From Candidatus Bathyarchaeota archaeon (lineage in GTDB: Archaea > Thermoproteota > Bathyarchaeia > Bathyarchaeales > UBA233), in assembly GCA_025057795.1 (NCBI GenBank), contig JANXEP010000004.1, forward strand, positions 34,953 to 98,952: DNA of 64,000 nt. The letters run 5' to 3'. Within the stretch, counting starts at the first letter, position 1. Every line of letters starts with the position of its first letter. A model generated the notes under the pieces. It saw nothing but the letters and a program-made list of their open reading frames with translations, was not told where the DNA came from and made no database searches. The position numbers and the translations under genes are program-made. Shown here piece by piece: positions 36,543-46,053 of this stretch.

Positions 36543-37883
36543 TTACGGATTATGCCATCCCTCAATCAGCACTTTGACGGGGACGCGGCGTTTCTCCATC
36601 CCATAACGTTTAAGAGGCTTAGTTAGATGCCTCTGAGAACGAGGCGAAGTGACATATAGCCCCTTAACCAGCTCGCGTTTCACCCTAACCCCAACTTTAT
36701 TAAGGCTGGAGAACCGTGAGCCACACTTTTCACACCTGAAACCTTTACCTCTCCCCATAGACTTCAATCTTTTACCGCATTTGGGACAAAGCGGATTACG
36801 GTAAACGATTTTCGGTGCAGCCTTTAAAACCCGCAGCTTTTCAAGGTTTATTGTCAACGGACGGTTTCGCGAAGGAGCGCGAACACCCCCATAAACCTCA
36901 ATGTAATCCCCCTCCATCAGTTTTGCAGCTGCTCTCCTAAGCGTGCCAGTTGGCTCATAAGCAGCGCAATCCACAAACGCGAACTCGTCCCTAATGGGAA
37001 AAACCACATGCCGCCTCGGAACAATTTTAGGATCTGCAGCCACGGTTCCCCTGGCAATTACGGGGTGGTAGGGTTTCACTTGGTCAAGCCGCCCAACGCG
37101 TTTTAGATGCGCGTCTGTGCCGTGGTTTGTCCGAAAGATAACCCACCGTTCTATAGGCTCGAGGGGCTTAACCATCTCGAAGGCTTTCTTAACCGCCTCA
37201 GGGGTTTCCCCTCTAATCCCGAAAAGGATGGGGTCTGGTCCTCGAGGAGTAATTAGAATCCTGCCAGTTTCAGGGTCAATGTTGTTGAAGGTGTATGGAG
37301 CTGTGGCCTTATCCATCTCCACAATGGACGCCTCGTCGATTCTCCTCTTCTGGCCATAATTTTCAGGCGTACGGTACGCTATTATCTCAAAGGTATAGTC
37401 GCCTTGGAGGGTTTCGCCAACAGCCGCTAAACCGCCAATTATTCCACGTGCCCTTTTAAAGCCTACAGCCTCAGCCTTAAAACGCTTTATAATTTTTAAA
37501 GCCTCTTTTAGGGCAACGATTCCCGTTATGGCGTTTTTTGCAAAAACTTTGGCCTCCCGTGGAATTTTCGCCCTTGTAAAGAAAACTATTCCAGGGTCTG
37601 TACCCTTCCATTCCAAATCCGAGTTTTCTTCAACAACATCCACAACAATTTCTTTTATTTTTTCCACATCGTCTTCGTTGCATTTCAGTCGGAGGCATAA
37701 GGCTCCGTTTCCCCTTGTTTTCCATGGAACGTTAGGGTTCAGTCTAACCAAATTGGGATAGTCGATGAATTGAACGTTTAGTTTTTGCAGTTTCTCTACT
37801 AGGAGTGCGGCAACGTATGTTGTGCATCCTTTCCTCGGCGAGTCAGTGTCATCCAGCCCTATATGCATGGTTTTAAGGGTCAT
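36543..37883 (-). CDS. tiaS: tRNA(Ile2) 2-agmatinylcytidine synthetase
   Basis: A 446-residue enzyme that attaches agmatine to C34 of tRNA-Ile(CAU) so that it reads AUA; essential in archaea. It shows HIGLDDTDSPRKGCTTY at the N-terminus (kinase-like active site), GNGALCLRL, GTDPGIVFF, an OB-type domain around 265-360, and a zinc ribbon CPKCG...CEKCG (about 365-387). Start ATG with TATA-like AT sequence upstream. Stand-alone. Confidence 0.95.
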   Translation of the reverse strand: MTLKTMHIGLDDTDSPRKGCTTYVAALLVEKLQKLNVQFIDYPNLVRLNPNVPWKTRGNGALCLRLKCNEDDVEKIKEIVVDVVEENSDLEWKGTDPGIVFFTRAKIPREAKVFAKNAITGIVALKEALKIIKRFKAEAVGFKRARGIIGGLAAVGETLQGDYTFEIIAYRTPENYGQKRRIDEASIVEMDKATAPYTFNNIDPETGRILITPRGPDPILFGIRGETPEAVKKAFEMVKPLEPIERWVIFRTNHGTDAHLKRVGRLDQVKPYHPVIARGTVAADPKIVPRRHVVFPIRDEFAFVDCAAYEPTGTLRRAAAKLMEGDYIEVYGGVRAPSRNRPLTINLEKLRVLKAAPKIVYRNPLCPKCGKRLKSMGRGKGFRCEKCGSRFSSLNKVGVRVKRELVKGLYVTSPRSQRHLTKPLKRYGMEKRRVPVKVLIEGWHNP

Positions 37884-37963
37884 TTACTGCGCCTAATGTT
37901 TCGACACCGTTTGATGTTGAAAAGGGTTTAATTGAAAATAAGTGGGTACGGGTTGGGAGAAGG

Positions 37964-38206
37964 CTACTTTGGCTGTTCCTCAATTATTATCATTGTTAAT
38001 GTTGACCTAACCTTGTCAAGTCTCCTTATGCGCCAAGTCACTATCTCCTTGAGCTTATCCATAGTGTCCGCATTCACTTTTGCAATTATGTCGTAGACGC
38101 CGTAAACAGAGTAGGCTTCTTCAACACCTTCAACCTTTCTCAAGTCTTTTAGAACATCCGCCTCAGAGCCAATCTCCGTGTTAATCAACACAAAGGCTTT
38201 CGGCAT
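37964..38206 (-). CDS. Stand-alone Lrp/AsnC ligand-binding (RAM) domain protein
   Basis: An 80-residue protein equal to the C-terminal effector domain of Lrp regulators without a DNA-binding part: FVLINTEIGSEADVLKDLRKV, then EEAYSVYGVYDIIAKVNAD. Such proteins form dimers to octamers, bind amino acids at dimer interfaces and may modulate full-length Lrp partners. A perfect AGGAGGT lies 6 bases upstream of the ATG, so translation should be strong. Confidence 0.93.
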   Translation of the reverse strand: MPKAFVLINTEIGSEADVLKDLRKVEGVEEAYSVYGVYDIIAKVNADTMDKLKEIVTWRIRRLDKVRSTLTMIIIEEQPK

Positions 38207-38366
38207 CTAAACCTCCTCATATTTATGTTGTCTTCTGCATTAAAATATTTTATTGTCCAACAGAGCCAAAGCGTCCCTTCCTCGGCTAGAACGAAAGACT
38301 ATCATACGACGGCAACAAACTATTAAAGGGTATTCAAAAAGTGGCAACGGCGCTGTGCTGTGAACC

Positions 38367-38897
38367 ATGACGGAGCGGGAAAAACCAATTAAGATTATTG
38401 TCTACCACGCTGGGCAATGCGACCCCAAGAAATGCACAGCTTTGAAGCTTAAACGCCACGGCCTCATCCGCCTAGTCAACCAAATTAAGTTTCTGCCAAA
38501 AAGGGCTGTCGTTTTAAACCCTTTTTCAAAAATAGCCTTTTCACCTGCTGATAAAAAGCGTATTGAAGAGTTCGGCTTGGCGGCGTTGGATTTCAGCTGG
38601 GAACATGCCGAAAAGCCGCTGTTAAAAAGCGTGAGGGGAACATCCAGATGCCTTCCATACTTGATTGCCGGAAATCCGGTAAATTTTGGAGTTCCCACAA
38701 AGCTTAGCACTGTTGAAGCTTTAGCAGCGGCGCTTTACATAGCCGGATTCATTGGGGAGGCTGAAAGGCTGCTTTCAATTTTTAAGTGGGGACCCACGTT
38801 TATAGAATTAAACAGGGAAAGGCTGGAAAGCTATGCAAAGGCCAAAAACAGCTCGGAAGTTGTGAGAGTACAGGAGCAGTTCGTAAAACTAATGTAG
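38367..38897 (+). CDS. tsr3: 16S rRNA aminocarboxypropyltransferase (Tsr3, DUF367)
   Basis: A 176-residue SPOUT-like enzyme that moves the 3-amino-3-carboxypropyl group of SAM to a hypermodified uridine in the small-subunit rRNA. Family motifs: YHAGQCDPKKCTALKLKRHG at the start, LNPFSKIAFSPADK, LDFSWEHA, RCLPYLIAGNPVNFG and STVEALAAALYI. Length is standard. The LysE-type gene begins 38 bases after its stop. Confidence 0.94.
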   Translation: MTEREKPIKIIVYHAGQCDPKKCTALKLKRHGLIRLVNQIKFLPKRAVVLNPFSKIAFSPADKKRIEEFGLAALDFSWEHAEKPLLKSVRGTSRCLPYLIAGNPVNFGVPTKLSTVEALAAALYIAGFIGEAERLLSIFKWGPTFIELNRERLESYAKAKNSSEVVRVQEQFVKLM

Positions 38898-38935
38898 AAG
38901 AAAACATACTTCAAGCTTTAGGAGCCAAGTACACG

Positions 38936-39553
38936 ATGGAAACGGACCTGCTGCTTCTTTTAGCTTCATCCGTCTTAATAACCGTGCCTTGGATTCTTTC
39001 TCCTGGCCCGGTTTTGGCGGTCACAATAGCTAAAGGGTATAGGAGCAAAATGGCGGGAGCTTTAATTGCACTTGGACACGGAACCATAGAATTCCCATTA
39101 ATTTTCATGTTCTATTTTGGACTTTCAGAATTCTTAGACAACCCTGTCATCCACAAGGTTATAAGCCTAATTGGAGGATTCATCATGATTTACCTGGGTT
39201 TGCAAACATTTAGGGCAAAAGGGGTGGAAAACAATGAACAGTCAAAGTATGTTAATCAATCCTCCTTTGTCGCGGGCTTAGTTACGACGGGGATGAATCC
39301 TTTCTTTTTCATTACTTGGGTTGGAATTGGAAGCACCCTTGTGCACAATTTAGCCTTTTTCGGCATAGTGGCTGTTTTGGTTTTTGCTATAACCCATTGG
39401 TCATGCGACCTTCTCTGGAGCACTTTCGTTTCTGTAACGGTTTTTAAGTCTCGCCGCTTCTGGACTCCAAAAGTGTTTAAGGTAGTTTTCATTTTATGCT
39501 TCGCCATCCTAGTCTTTTTCGGCTTATGGTTTATTGTTTCAGCCTTCCTTTAG
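38936..39553 (+). CDS. LysE-family exporter
   Basis: About 205 residues with six predicted helices. The family signature SPGPVLAVTIAKGY is at residues of about 20-33, and a GMNPFFFITW pore motif appears near 120. LysE/RhtB proteins export amino acids or their derivatives. I start at ATG 38936; the open frame begins earlier but that part overlaps tsr3. AGGAG occurs 11 bases before the ATG. Substrate unknown. Confidence 0.88.
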   Translation: METDLLLLLASSVLITVPWILSPGPVLAVTIAKGYRSKMAGALIALGHGTIEFPLIFMFYFGLSEFLDNPVIHKVISLIGGFIMIYLGLQTFRAKGVENNEQSKYVNQSSFVAGLVTTGMNPFFFITWVGIGSTLVHNLAFFGIVAVLVFAITHWSCDLLWSTFVSVTVFKSRRFWTPKVFKVVFILCFAILVFFGLWFIVSAFL

Positions 39554-39621
39554 GCGGGAACACCCATAACTTTTAAAATTTTTAAGAAAAGAATCGCAGA
39601 GGATTAGATGGAGGCTAAATC

Positions 39622-40185
39622 GTGAGCGAAAACGTTTGTATATTTCAAATAGGCAAGGCTAGGATCCGCATAGTTCAAGGCGACATAACTGAGATGGAGA
39701 CGGACGCCATAGTTAATGCCGCAAATCCCTCGCTTATGGGAGGCGGAGGCGTAGACGGGGCCATCCATAGGAAGGGCGGCCCAAAAATCCTCGAAGAATG
39801 CAAACGTATAAGAGCTACTGAATGGCCTGACGGCCTCCCAACGGGCAAGGCTGTTATAACCACTGGAGGAAACTTAAAGGCGAAGTATGTCATCCACACT
39901 GTTGGGCCTGTTTGGCGCGGTGGGGGAAGCGGTGAAGCGGAACTTTTGGCGGATGCCTACCGAAACTCGATGGAGCTGGCCGTTTCAAAGGGTTTGAAAA
40001 CCATAGCTTTTCCATCGATAAGCACTGGTGCGTACGGCTATCCCATTGAGAAGGCGTGCAGAGTGGCCCTCCCAACGGTTAAAGAGTTTCTAGAGAGAAA
40101 GGATAAGCTTGATGAGGTTGTGCTGGTCCTATTTAGCAAGCGTGACTTTGAAATTTACAAAGAGGCGGCAAAAGAAATTCTGTAG
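39622..40185 (+). CDS. Macrodomain protein (ADP-ribose-binding hydrolase)
   Basis: A 187-residue MacroD/YmdB-type domain. Ribose-binding DAIVNAANPSLMGGGGVDGAIH (about 28-49), GKAVITTGGNL, VIHTVGPVW and the phosphate loop SISTGAYGYP (about 133-142). Such enzymes remove ADP-ribose from proteins or hydrolyse O-acetyl-ADP-ribose. The C-terminus ends in a helix (FEIYKEAAKEIL). GTG-type start preceded by GGAGG at a distance. No toxin-like ART gene lies beside it. Confidence 0.93.
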   Translation: MSENVCIFQIGKARIRIVQGDITEMETDAIVNAANPSLMGGGGVDGAIHRKGGPKILEECKRIRATEWPDGLPTGKAVITTGGNLKAKYVIHTVGPVWRGGGSGEAELLADAYRNSMELAVSKGLKTIAFPSISTGAYGYPIEKACRVALPTVKEFLERKDKLDEVVLVLFSKRDFEIYKEAAKEIL

Positions 40186-40198
40186 ATTTTTACAACGC

Positions 40199-41143
40199 CT
40201 ATTCAAGCACTTGCGCCCGTTTGAACGTCCACCAAGATATGAAAAGGAAGACGGCCACATAAGCAAGAGCTACGATGATGGCTCTAGCCAGAACAAACGA
40301 GAGGGTTTCAGAATAAAGTGTTGATATTGGAAGTTGTCCAGATGAGCCTATTTTTAAGTATTTCACGTTTGCTGAAGGGTGTAAGGCATAGTTAACAAGG
40401 TTTGATGAGATGGCGTCTGTCCCCGTCGAAACGGACAGGGATAACGTGATTTGGTCACCGGAAGGGGTAACATCCAAAAATCCTAGGGCTCCGCTTCCAG
40501 GCACATAGTTAAGAACCCAAGCTTGTTCCGAAAACATTGAAACTATTGGCGAACTTATGGATAGAGCTATGAAAATGCCGAAGGCCCCAAGGGCAGCCAT
40601 CATAGAACTCTTTGAAATAGAGCCTATGGCTAGAACGATGGAAACCCAGACGAATGTGCTTAAGATGCTTCCTAGAAGGGATAAGGGGACAAGGTGAAGG
40701 TTGTTTTGGGGGCCGTGGATAAGTGTTCCGACAACAGTCATGTAGACGACGAGGACACCGTATGCTGAAAACAGCGTTATGAAAGCTGCAAGGAGTTTGC
40801 CCAGCCAAACCATGGTTCTTGAAACTGGTTTCGTTAAGAGGGGGACTATGGTGCCACTTTCAAACTCGCCTGAAATGCTGTTCATTACGGTGACAACGGC
40901 GAAGAGAAACAGGCCAAAATTGCCTATGTGTATCCCGCTTCTTACCACGTAGTCTGGGTTTTGGCTGAATGGTTGACCGCTTACGTTGCTTAAAATGATG
41001 GGCAGGAATAATGCAAGTGTGGCAAAAACGAAGGCGATGACAACCATGCCTAAAAACTTCTTCTTTCGGATGTTCCATAGAAGCTCGTATTTGACAACGG
41101 CCCAGAAGCGTGTTTTCCAGTTTGCCGCGGTTTTTAGGCTCAT
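40199..41143 (-). CDS. ABC-2 type transporter permease
   Basis: A 314-residue membrane protein with six helices. N-terminal WAVVKYELLWNIRKKKFLGMVVI and FESGTIVPLLTKPVSRTMVWLGKLLA (coupling-helix motif, about 85-110) are typical of ABC-2 export permeases. The start ATG overlaps the ATPase stop in ATGA. Exporter with the gene upstream; substrate unknown. Confidence 0.88.
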   Translation of the reverse strand: MSLKTAANWKTRFWAVVKYELLWNIRKKKFLGMVVIAFVFATLALFLPIILSNVSGQPFSQNPDYVVRSGIHIGNFGLFLFAVVTVMNSISGEFESGTIVPLLTKPVSRTMVWLGKLLAAFITLFSAYGVLVVYMTVVGTLIHGPQNNLHLVPLSLLGSILSTFVWVSIVLAIGSISKSSMMAALGAFGIFIALSISSPIVSMFSEQAWVLNYVPGSGALGFLDVTPSGDQITLSLSVSTGTDAISSNLVNYALHPSANVKYLKIGSSGQLPISTLYSETLSFVLARAIIVALAYVAVFLFISWWTFKRAQVLE

Positions 41144-42087
41144 TCCCTTTTTCCTCCATGCTGTTTGATGATAAGCTGCATGAAGGCTTCCTCAAGGGTT
41201 TGACCCTTCAAGTTCATGGAGACTATGACGCCTCCGGCCTTTGTAATTTCTTGGGAAATTTGGGCCCTAACATCGTCGCTGGTTTTCAACTCTATGAATA
41301 GGGTTTTGCCTTCTTGAGAAACCTTGGAGACAAAGGATAGTTTTTCCAAAGCTTCAACGACAGCCTCGGAAGGTTCAGCCAACTCAACCTGCAAGGTGGC
41401 TCGGCCTGAAAGTTTGCCTGAAATGTTTTGGACAGTGTCGGAGATTAGGGATACTCCCTTATTGATGATTGTTACGTGGCTGCAAACCTGCTCAACTTCA
41501 AATAGGAGGTGAGAGGAAAGGAAAACAGTCATGCCTCCCCTAGATATTTCCTTAACGAGTTCCCTTACCTCAACCATGCCTACAGGGTCTAAACCCAAAC
41601 TAGGCTCGTCTAAAATGACTAGTTCAGGCTCGTTTAACAATGCTTGTGCAATGCCGAGGCGCTGCTGCATGCCCTTGCTGTATTTTCCAATGAGGTCTTT
41701 TTCTCTGCCTTTAAGGCCGACTATCTCCAGAAGTTTGGGTATGCGCTCCCTGCGTTTTTGCTCGCTCATCCCATACATTCTGCCATAAATGTCCAGCAGC
41801 TCCCAGCCCTTCAAGTGTTTGGGGAACTTTGGAAGTTCAGGCATATATCCAATCCCGAGTCTAACGCTAGGCACGTCCCCACGCACTTCTTGTCCGAGAA
41901 CCTTAACGGTGCCCTCATCCGCCCAAAGTAAGCCCACCAAAACCTTTATTGTGGTGGTTTTCCCCGCCCCATTAGGGCCTAAAAAGCCGTGGACAGTGTT
42001 TCTTTTAACCTCCAGGTTAAGCTTGTTTACGGCGGTTAATGCTCCATAACGCTTCGTTAACCCGACGGTTTCAATAGCCAGTTCCAT
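41140..42087 (-). CDS. ABC transporter ATP-binding protein
   Basis: A 315-residue ATPase: Walker A GPNGAGKTT (about 37-45), signature YSKGMQQRLG, Walker B LVILDEPSLGLDP, H-loop LSSHLLFE. The C-terminal extension (about 220-300: GRATLQVELAEPSEAVVEAL...TLEEAFMQLI) is the DUF4162-like domain of bacitracin/drug-type exporters. Overlaps its permease by 4 bases. Confidence 0.93.
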   Translation of the reverse strand: MELAIETVGLTKRYGALTAVNKLNLEVKRNTVHGFLGPNGAGKTTTIKVLVGLLWADEGTVKVLGQEVRGDVPSVRLGIGYMPELPKFPKHLKGWELLDIYGRMYGMSEQKRRERIPKLLEIVGLKGREKDLIGKYSKGMQQRLGIAQALLNEPELVILDEPSLGLDPVGMVEVRELVKEISRGGMTVFLSSHLLFEVEQVCSHVTIINKGVSLISDTVQNISGKLSGRATLQVELAEPSEAVVEALEKLSFVSKVSQEGKTLFIELKTSDDVRAQISQEITKAGGVIVSMNLKGQTLEEAFMQLIIKQHGGKRE

Positions 42088-42224
42088 CGAGAAAGCCTCT
42101 TAGATCCAACCATACGTTTGATGAAGGAAAATATAAACTTTGAAATTCAACTTTAAGGCGGTTTTAAAGCAAAATAAGTCTTTCATGGCGACAGTTTTAC
42201 AATGTTAGGGGTGTTTGCGAAGCC

Positions 42225-42311
42225 TTAATTGTACCATGCAATTATTGCTCTTGCAGCCTTGTCGGAATAGCCGCAGCTTCTAAGCATTTTGTAAATTTGC
42301 CGCCTATTCAA
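42225..42311 (-). CDS. 28-residue small protein
   Basis: A short frame too small for usual gene calling: TTG start at 42311 with AAGGTGG at 42315-42321, an unusually good ribosome-binding site, and an AT-rich TATA region near 42345-42358. The product (MNRRQIYKMLRSCGYSDKAA, then RAIIAWYN) is basic, has a regular amphipathic pattern and ends in an aromatic/Asn cap. Composition and signals look like real coding. Function unknown. Confidence 0.5.
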   Translation of the reverse strand: MNRRQIYKMLRSCGYSDKAARAIIAWYN

Positions 42312-42373
42312 ACAGCCACCTTGGAGAAGAGAACGCTGCTGTGGTTTAAAATGTATATTCCAAAGGTGGATAT

Positions 42374-42431
42374 ATCCCCTCCCTCTACGTGTTGGTAATG
42401 TCGTTGGTAATGTTTAACGGTAAGAGGGGAT
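42374..42431 (+). promoter_or_regulatory. Inverted repeat and tandem GTTGGTAATGT in the ileS leader
   Basis: ATCCCCTC (42374-42381) can pair with GAGGGGAT (42424-42431) around a loop with two copies of GTTGGTAATGT. It lies 70 bases before the ileS start and may be a leader structure. No known archaeal element is matched. Confidence 0.3.
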
Positions 42432-42500
42432 GCGCATATGGTAAAGGTTATATTTTCTGGAATTGTATTGTGTGTGTTTGCGGGTGCAACGTGATGAAAG

Positions 42501-45500
42501 GTGACCGCCAAATTCGAAGCCAACCCTGAAAAGTTGTTGAGCATGGACTACCGCCCGCTTGAAATTGAAAATGAAATCCGCGAATTCTGGGAGAAGAACC
42601 GCATACAGGAAAAGCTCATGGAGCTCCGATGGGAAAAAAACATGGGTTTAGCGGGTTATGTTGAAGGCCCACCCACATTGAACGGTGTACCCCATGTGGG
42701 CCACGCTAGAGGCCGCGTGATAAAGGACCTGCGTTACAGATTGAAAACTATGCAGGGCTATTTTATGCCCTTTTGGGCTGGATGGGACTGTCAGGGCTTG
42801 CCCGTGGAGTTGGAGGTTGAGAAGCTTCTAGGTGTGCGGAACAAGCGAGAACTCATCGAGAGGGTGGGCGAAGAACGCTTCATAGAAGAGTGTAAGAGGG
42901 CGATTATGCGCTATCATAAGGAGTGGGTTGAAGCCGACAGGAAGCTCGGCATATTCATAGATCAAAAGAGGGCTTATTGGACATATACCGACGAGTACAT
43001 TGAACGGGAGTGGCGGTACCTTAAACGCGCTTGGGAGCAAGGCTTGCTGGAAGAAGGCTATTATGTGGTAGCCTATTGCCCCGGGTGCCAAACAAGCCTA
43101 AGCAGCGCAGAGGTGGGCTATGAGGACTCTTATAAAGAGGTGGAAGACCCATCGCTTTACTTCAAGTTTAGGCTGGCTGAAAGCCCAGATGAGGTTTTCC
43201 TCGTTTGGACAACCATGCCCTTCACAATAATAACGGATATGATGCTCGCCGTCCACCCGGAAGCCGAATACGCAAAGGTGCGGGTAGGCGGTGAAAAATG
43301 GATAATTGTTAAGCAGCGCGTTGAGCCGACGATGAAGGAACTGGGCATAGAAAAATACGAAATATTGGAGGTTATTTCAGGCAAGAGCCTTGAAGGCTTA
43401 AAGTATGATTATCCCTTCAAGGATTTGATTCCAAAACAGGCGGAGTTGGACAAGCAGCCCCTTGTGCATAGAGTTGTATGCGAAGATTTTGTCGACGTGA
43501 ACACCGCCACGGGTGTTGTGCACCTTTCGCCTGGAAACGGTGAGGAGGACTTTGTGGCGGCTCAGAAACGGGGCGTCCCAGTTTTCGCTCCCTTTGACGA
43601 TGAGGTTAAGTTCACAGAGGAGGCTGGAGCCTTTAAAGGGGTTTTTGCAAGGGACGCGGACGCCATGGTCATTGAAGAGTTGCGTAGAAGAGGCTTACTT
43701 GTGGGGGTAAAAACCATAAGACACGAGTATCCCACGTGTTGGCGTTCCAAACACAAGCTGGTTTGGCTTGCTCGAAGGGAATACTTCCTAAGAACGGACA
43801 GGATTAACGACAAGATTGTTGAGGCGGCGGAGAAGGTTGAATATTACTTTGAAGCTCCAAAGAATCGTTTCCTCTCATTCCTCAAGGAGGGAAAGCCCTG
43901 GTGCATATCCAGAGAACGCGTCTGGGGCACACCACTCCCCATATGGGTCTGTGAAAAATGCGGCGCAAAAACTCTAGTAGCCAGCAAAAGGGAGCTTATA
44001 GAAAAAGCCATAGAAAAACCTCAAGGCTACTTCGAACTCCATAAGCCATGGATAGACCGCGTAAAAATCAGATGCGAAAAATGCGGGGGCGTCATGCACA
44101 GGGAACCCTTCGTTTTGGACACTTGGCACAACAGTGGAGTTTCGCCGTACGCCAGATTTACGGATGAAGATTTTGAGAAGTTTGTGCCCGCAGACTTCCT
44201 CACAGAGGGGATAGACCAGACAAGGGGCTGGGCGAACTCGCTTCTTCTAGCCCACGTGATATTGACGGGCAAGGCTGAAGCCCCCTACAAGGCTTTCCTT
44301 TTCCAAGGCTTAACCCAAGACGCTAAAGGCCGAAAGATGAGTAAAAGCCTTGGAAACATTATAGAGGTTAACAAGCTCATCGGAAAAGCCTCAGCAGATG
44401 TCTGCAGATTCTACCTCCTAAGGAAGTGTTCCCCCATAGAGTTCATGAACTTCGACCTGAACGAGGTGAACCGCCGCCCATACCAAGTGCTTTCAACATT
44501 ATACCACCTAAACAGGTTTTTTGTGCAAAACGCTGAATACGACAACTTTAACCCTGCAAGGCACACGCTTGAATGGGCAAGGGAAAACGGCTTACTTAAA
44601 AAGCCGGACTTTTGGGTTCTTTCAAAACTTCAGAAAACCATCAGGGAGTACACAGCCAGGCTGGAGAGATGCGAGTTTAACACGGCGTTGGCTGAGCTTG
44701 AAAACTTTGTTGTAGAGATTTTAAGCCGCCTCTACGTGCCCATGATAAGAAGGGAGCTTTGGACAGACGACCCTGAAACCCTCAACCGCAGGTTAGCCAT
44801 ATACGCGTGTCTTTGGCATACGCTTAAGACAGCCGTCGTCCTATTCAACCCAGTGACACCCTTCCTAAGCGAAGCCCTCCACCAGAAAATCTACAGGAGG
44901 CTTGACCCAGCGCAGCCCGAATCCGTGAACTTTGAAAGCTGGCCTAAGCCAGACGAGAAAATGCACGACAAAGCCTTGGAAAGGGACTTTGAAACCCTCA
45001 TGGAGTGCCTATCCATTGTCTATTCGGCTAGGCAGAAAGCCAAACTGAAACGCAGATGGCCTCTGAGAAAGACTGTTGTGGTGGCTTCGGAAAAAGTGTG
45101 CAAGGCGCTTATAAGCCTCAACGAAGTTTTTCTGGAACTTGCAAACGTCAAGGAGGCGGAATACCTCCAGCAAGTCCCGGAGAAAATTGAGGCTGAAACT
45201 GCTGCGGGAAAATGGGTTCACGCAGCTGAAAAAGGCGTAAGCGTCTACCTAGATGTTTACAGGGATGAGAGGCTTTTAGGCGAGGGTTTAATGCGGGACA
45301 TAGCCAGAAGGGTTCAAGCCTTAAGAAAGGAGCTTGGTTATGTTCCAACAGACATCCTTAAAAGCGTCCATATAGCCGCATTAGAGGACGAGAACGTTAA
45401 GCTTTTACAGCCATTTTTGAAGGAGATGGCGGAGCTTGTCCGCGCCGAGAAAGTTTACCTACACGCCAGCATGCCCGAGACGGGGGCAAAGTGGCACGAA

Positions 45501-45548
45501 TACCCATTGGACGAAAAGAGAATATACATTGCAATCTTAAGCTCATAG
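42501..45548 (+). CDS. ileS: Isoleucyl-tRNA synthetase
   Basis: A 1015-residue class I synthetase. HIGH motif as HVGHARGR after PPTLNGVP (about 55-70), editing domain (TTMPFTIITDMMLAVHP; FVDVNTATGVVHLSPG), WRS/zinc-type CPGCQ and CEKCG sites, and KMSKS in AKGRKMSKSLGN (about 610-621). The C-terminal anticodon-binding domain is complete. The first codon is GTG at 42501; the ATG at 42543 (MDYRPLEIE) is also compatible with relatives. Confidence 0.97.
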   Translation: MTAKFEANPEKLLSMDYRPLEIENEIREFWEKNRIQEKLMELRWEKNMGLAGYVEGPPTLNGVPHVGHARGRVIKDLRYRLKTMQGYFMPFWAGWDCQGLPVELEVEKLLGVRNKRELIERVGEERFIEECKRAIMRYHKEWVEADRKLGIFIDQKRAYWTYTDEYIEREWRYLKRAWEQGLLEEGYYVVAYCPGCQTSLSSAEVGYEDSYKEVEDPSLYFKFRLAESPDEVFLVWTTMPFTIITDMMLAVHPEAEYAKVRVGGEKWIIVKQRVEPTMKELGIEKYEILEVISGKSLEGLKYDYPFKDLIPKQAELDKQPLVHRVVCEDFVDVNTATGVVHLSPGNGEEDFVAAQKRGVPVFAPFDDEVKFTEEAGAFKGVFARDADAMVIEELRRRGLLVGVKTIRHEYPTCWRSKHKLVWLARREYFLRTDRINDKIVEAAEKVEYYFEAPKNRFLSFLKEGKPWCISRERVWGTPLPIWVCEKCGAKTLVASKRELIEKAIEKPQGYFELHKPWIDRVKIRCEKCGGVMHREPFVLDTWHNSGVSPYARFTDEDFEKFVPADFLTEGIDQTRGWANSLLLAHVILTGKAEAPYKAFLFQGLTQDAKGRKMSKSLGNIIEVNKLIGKASADVCRFYLLRKCSPIEFMNFDLNEVNRRPYQVLSTLYHLNRFFVQNAEYDNFNPARHTLEWARENGLLKKPDFWVLSKLQKTIREYTARLERCEFNTALAELENFVVEILSRLYVPMIRRELWTDDPETLNRRLAIYACLWHTLKTAVVLFNPVTPFLSEALHQKIYRRLDPAQPESVNFESWPKPDEKMHDKALERDFETLMECLSIVYSARQKAKLKRRWPLRKTVVVASEKVCKALISLNEVFLELANVKEAEYLQQVPEKIEAETAAGKWVHAAEKGVSVYLDVYRDERLLGEGLMRDIARRVQALRKELGYVPTDILKSVHIAALEDENVKLLQPFLKEMAELVRAEKVYLHASMPETGAKWHEYPLDEKRIYIAILSS

Positions 45549-45567
45549 AAGCTTATGCATGGTTAAA

Positions 45568-45652
45568 GGCGATTTTCCCGTAAAGGGGGGCTGGCAGGTT
45601 CAGTCAGCATTAGCACGCCCCTCACGCGAGGGAAGCCACTGTTAAAATCGCC
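45568..45652. ncRNA. Candidate structured RNA downstream of ileS
   Basis: Closed by a perfect 9-bp stem GGCGATTTT (45568-45576) with AAAATCGCC (45644-45652). Inside are a CCC/GGG hairpin, GCTG (45590-45593) with CAGC (45605-45608), and CCCTC-ACGC-GAGGG (45619-45632). Strand cannot be decided. It matches no family I can name; it might be a leader of the next gene (start 45754) or an independent RNA. Confidence 0.4.
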
Positions 45653-45753
45653 CTCCCTCCTTTTTGAAATCGGTTTGAGAAGCCTATCAGAGCCGTTTTA
45701 CATAAGCGACATATACGGGTAGCGAGAAATATTAAGGCTAATGGAGGAATGTT

Positions 45754-46053
45754 ATGGGAGTAGACGGCACGTATGAAATAACCATGCAGACACCAATGGG
45801 AGAATTTAGGAGTAAGCTTTCGCTTAGGACGTCTGGCGGTGCCCTCAGCGGGATGCACGAAACCCCTATGGGAACTATAAATTTTGCCGGCACTGTTAGA
45901 GATAACGAAGTTGAATGGGTTGAGAACGTAAGAAGCCCAATGGGGTCAATATCCGTCACTTTCAAGGGTAAAGTTGAAGGGGATAGAATCTCTGGGCAAG
46001 CAACGGCGCCTTTCGGCTCTATACCCTTTGAGGGTTCCCGTGTGAAAGTTTAG
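45754..46053 (+). CDS. Small beta-rich protein with internal repeats
   Basis: A 99-residue protein made of alternating strands: MQTPMGEFRSKL, HETPMGTINFAG, VRSPMGSISVTFKGKV, ATAPFGSIPFEGSRV. The recurring (T/S/A)P(M/F)G turn every 25-30 residues points to a repetitive beta sandwich or barrel, a type seen in small conserved proteins of many prokaryotes. Function unknown. Strong GGAGG 7 bases before the ATG. Confidence 0.75.
   Translation: MGVDGTYEITMQTPMGEFRSKLSLRTSGGALSGMHETPMGTINFAGTVRDNEVEWVENVRSPMGSISVTFKGKVEGDRISGQATAPFGSIPFEGSRVKV

Noticed and set aside
38786..38935. Upstream extension of the LysE-type ORF
   Set aside because: It overlaps the 3' end of tsr3; the LysE family begins at the ATG at 38936.
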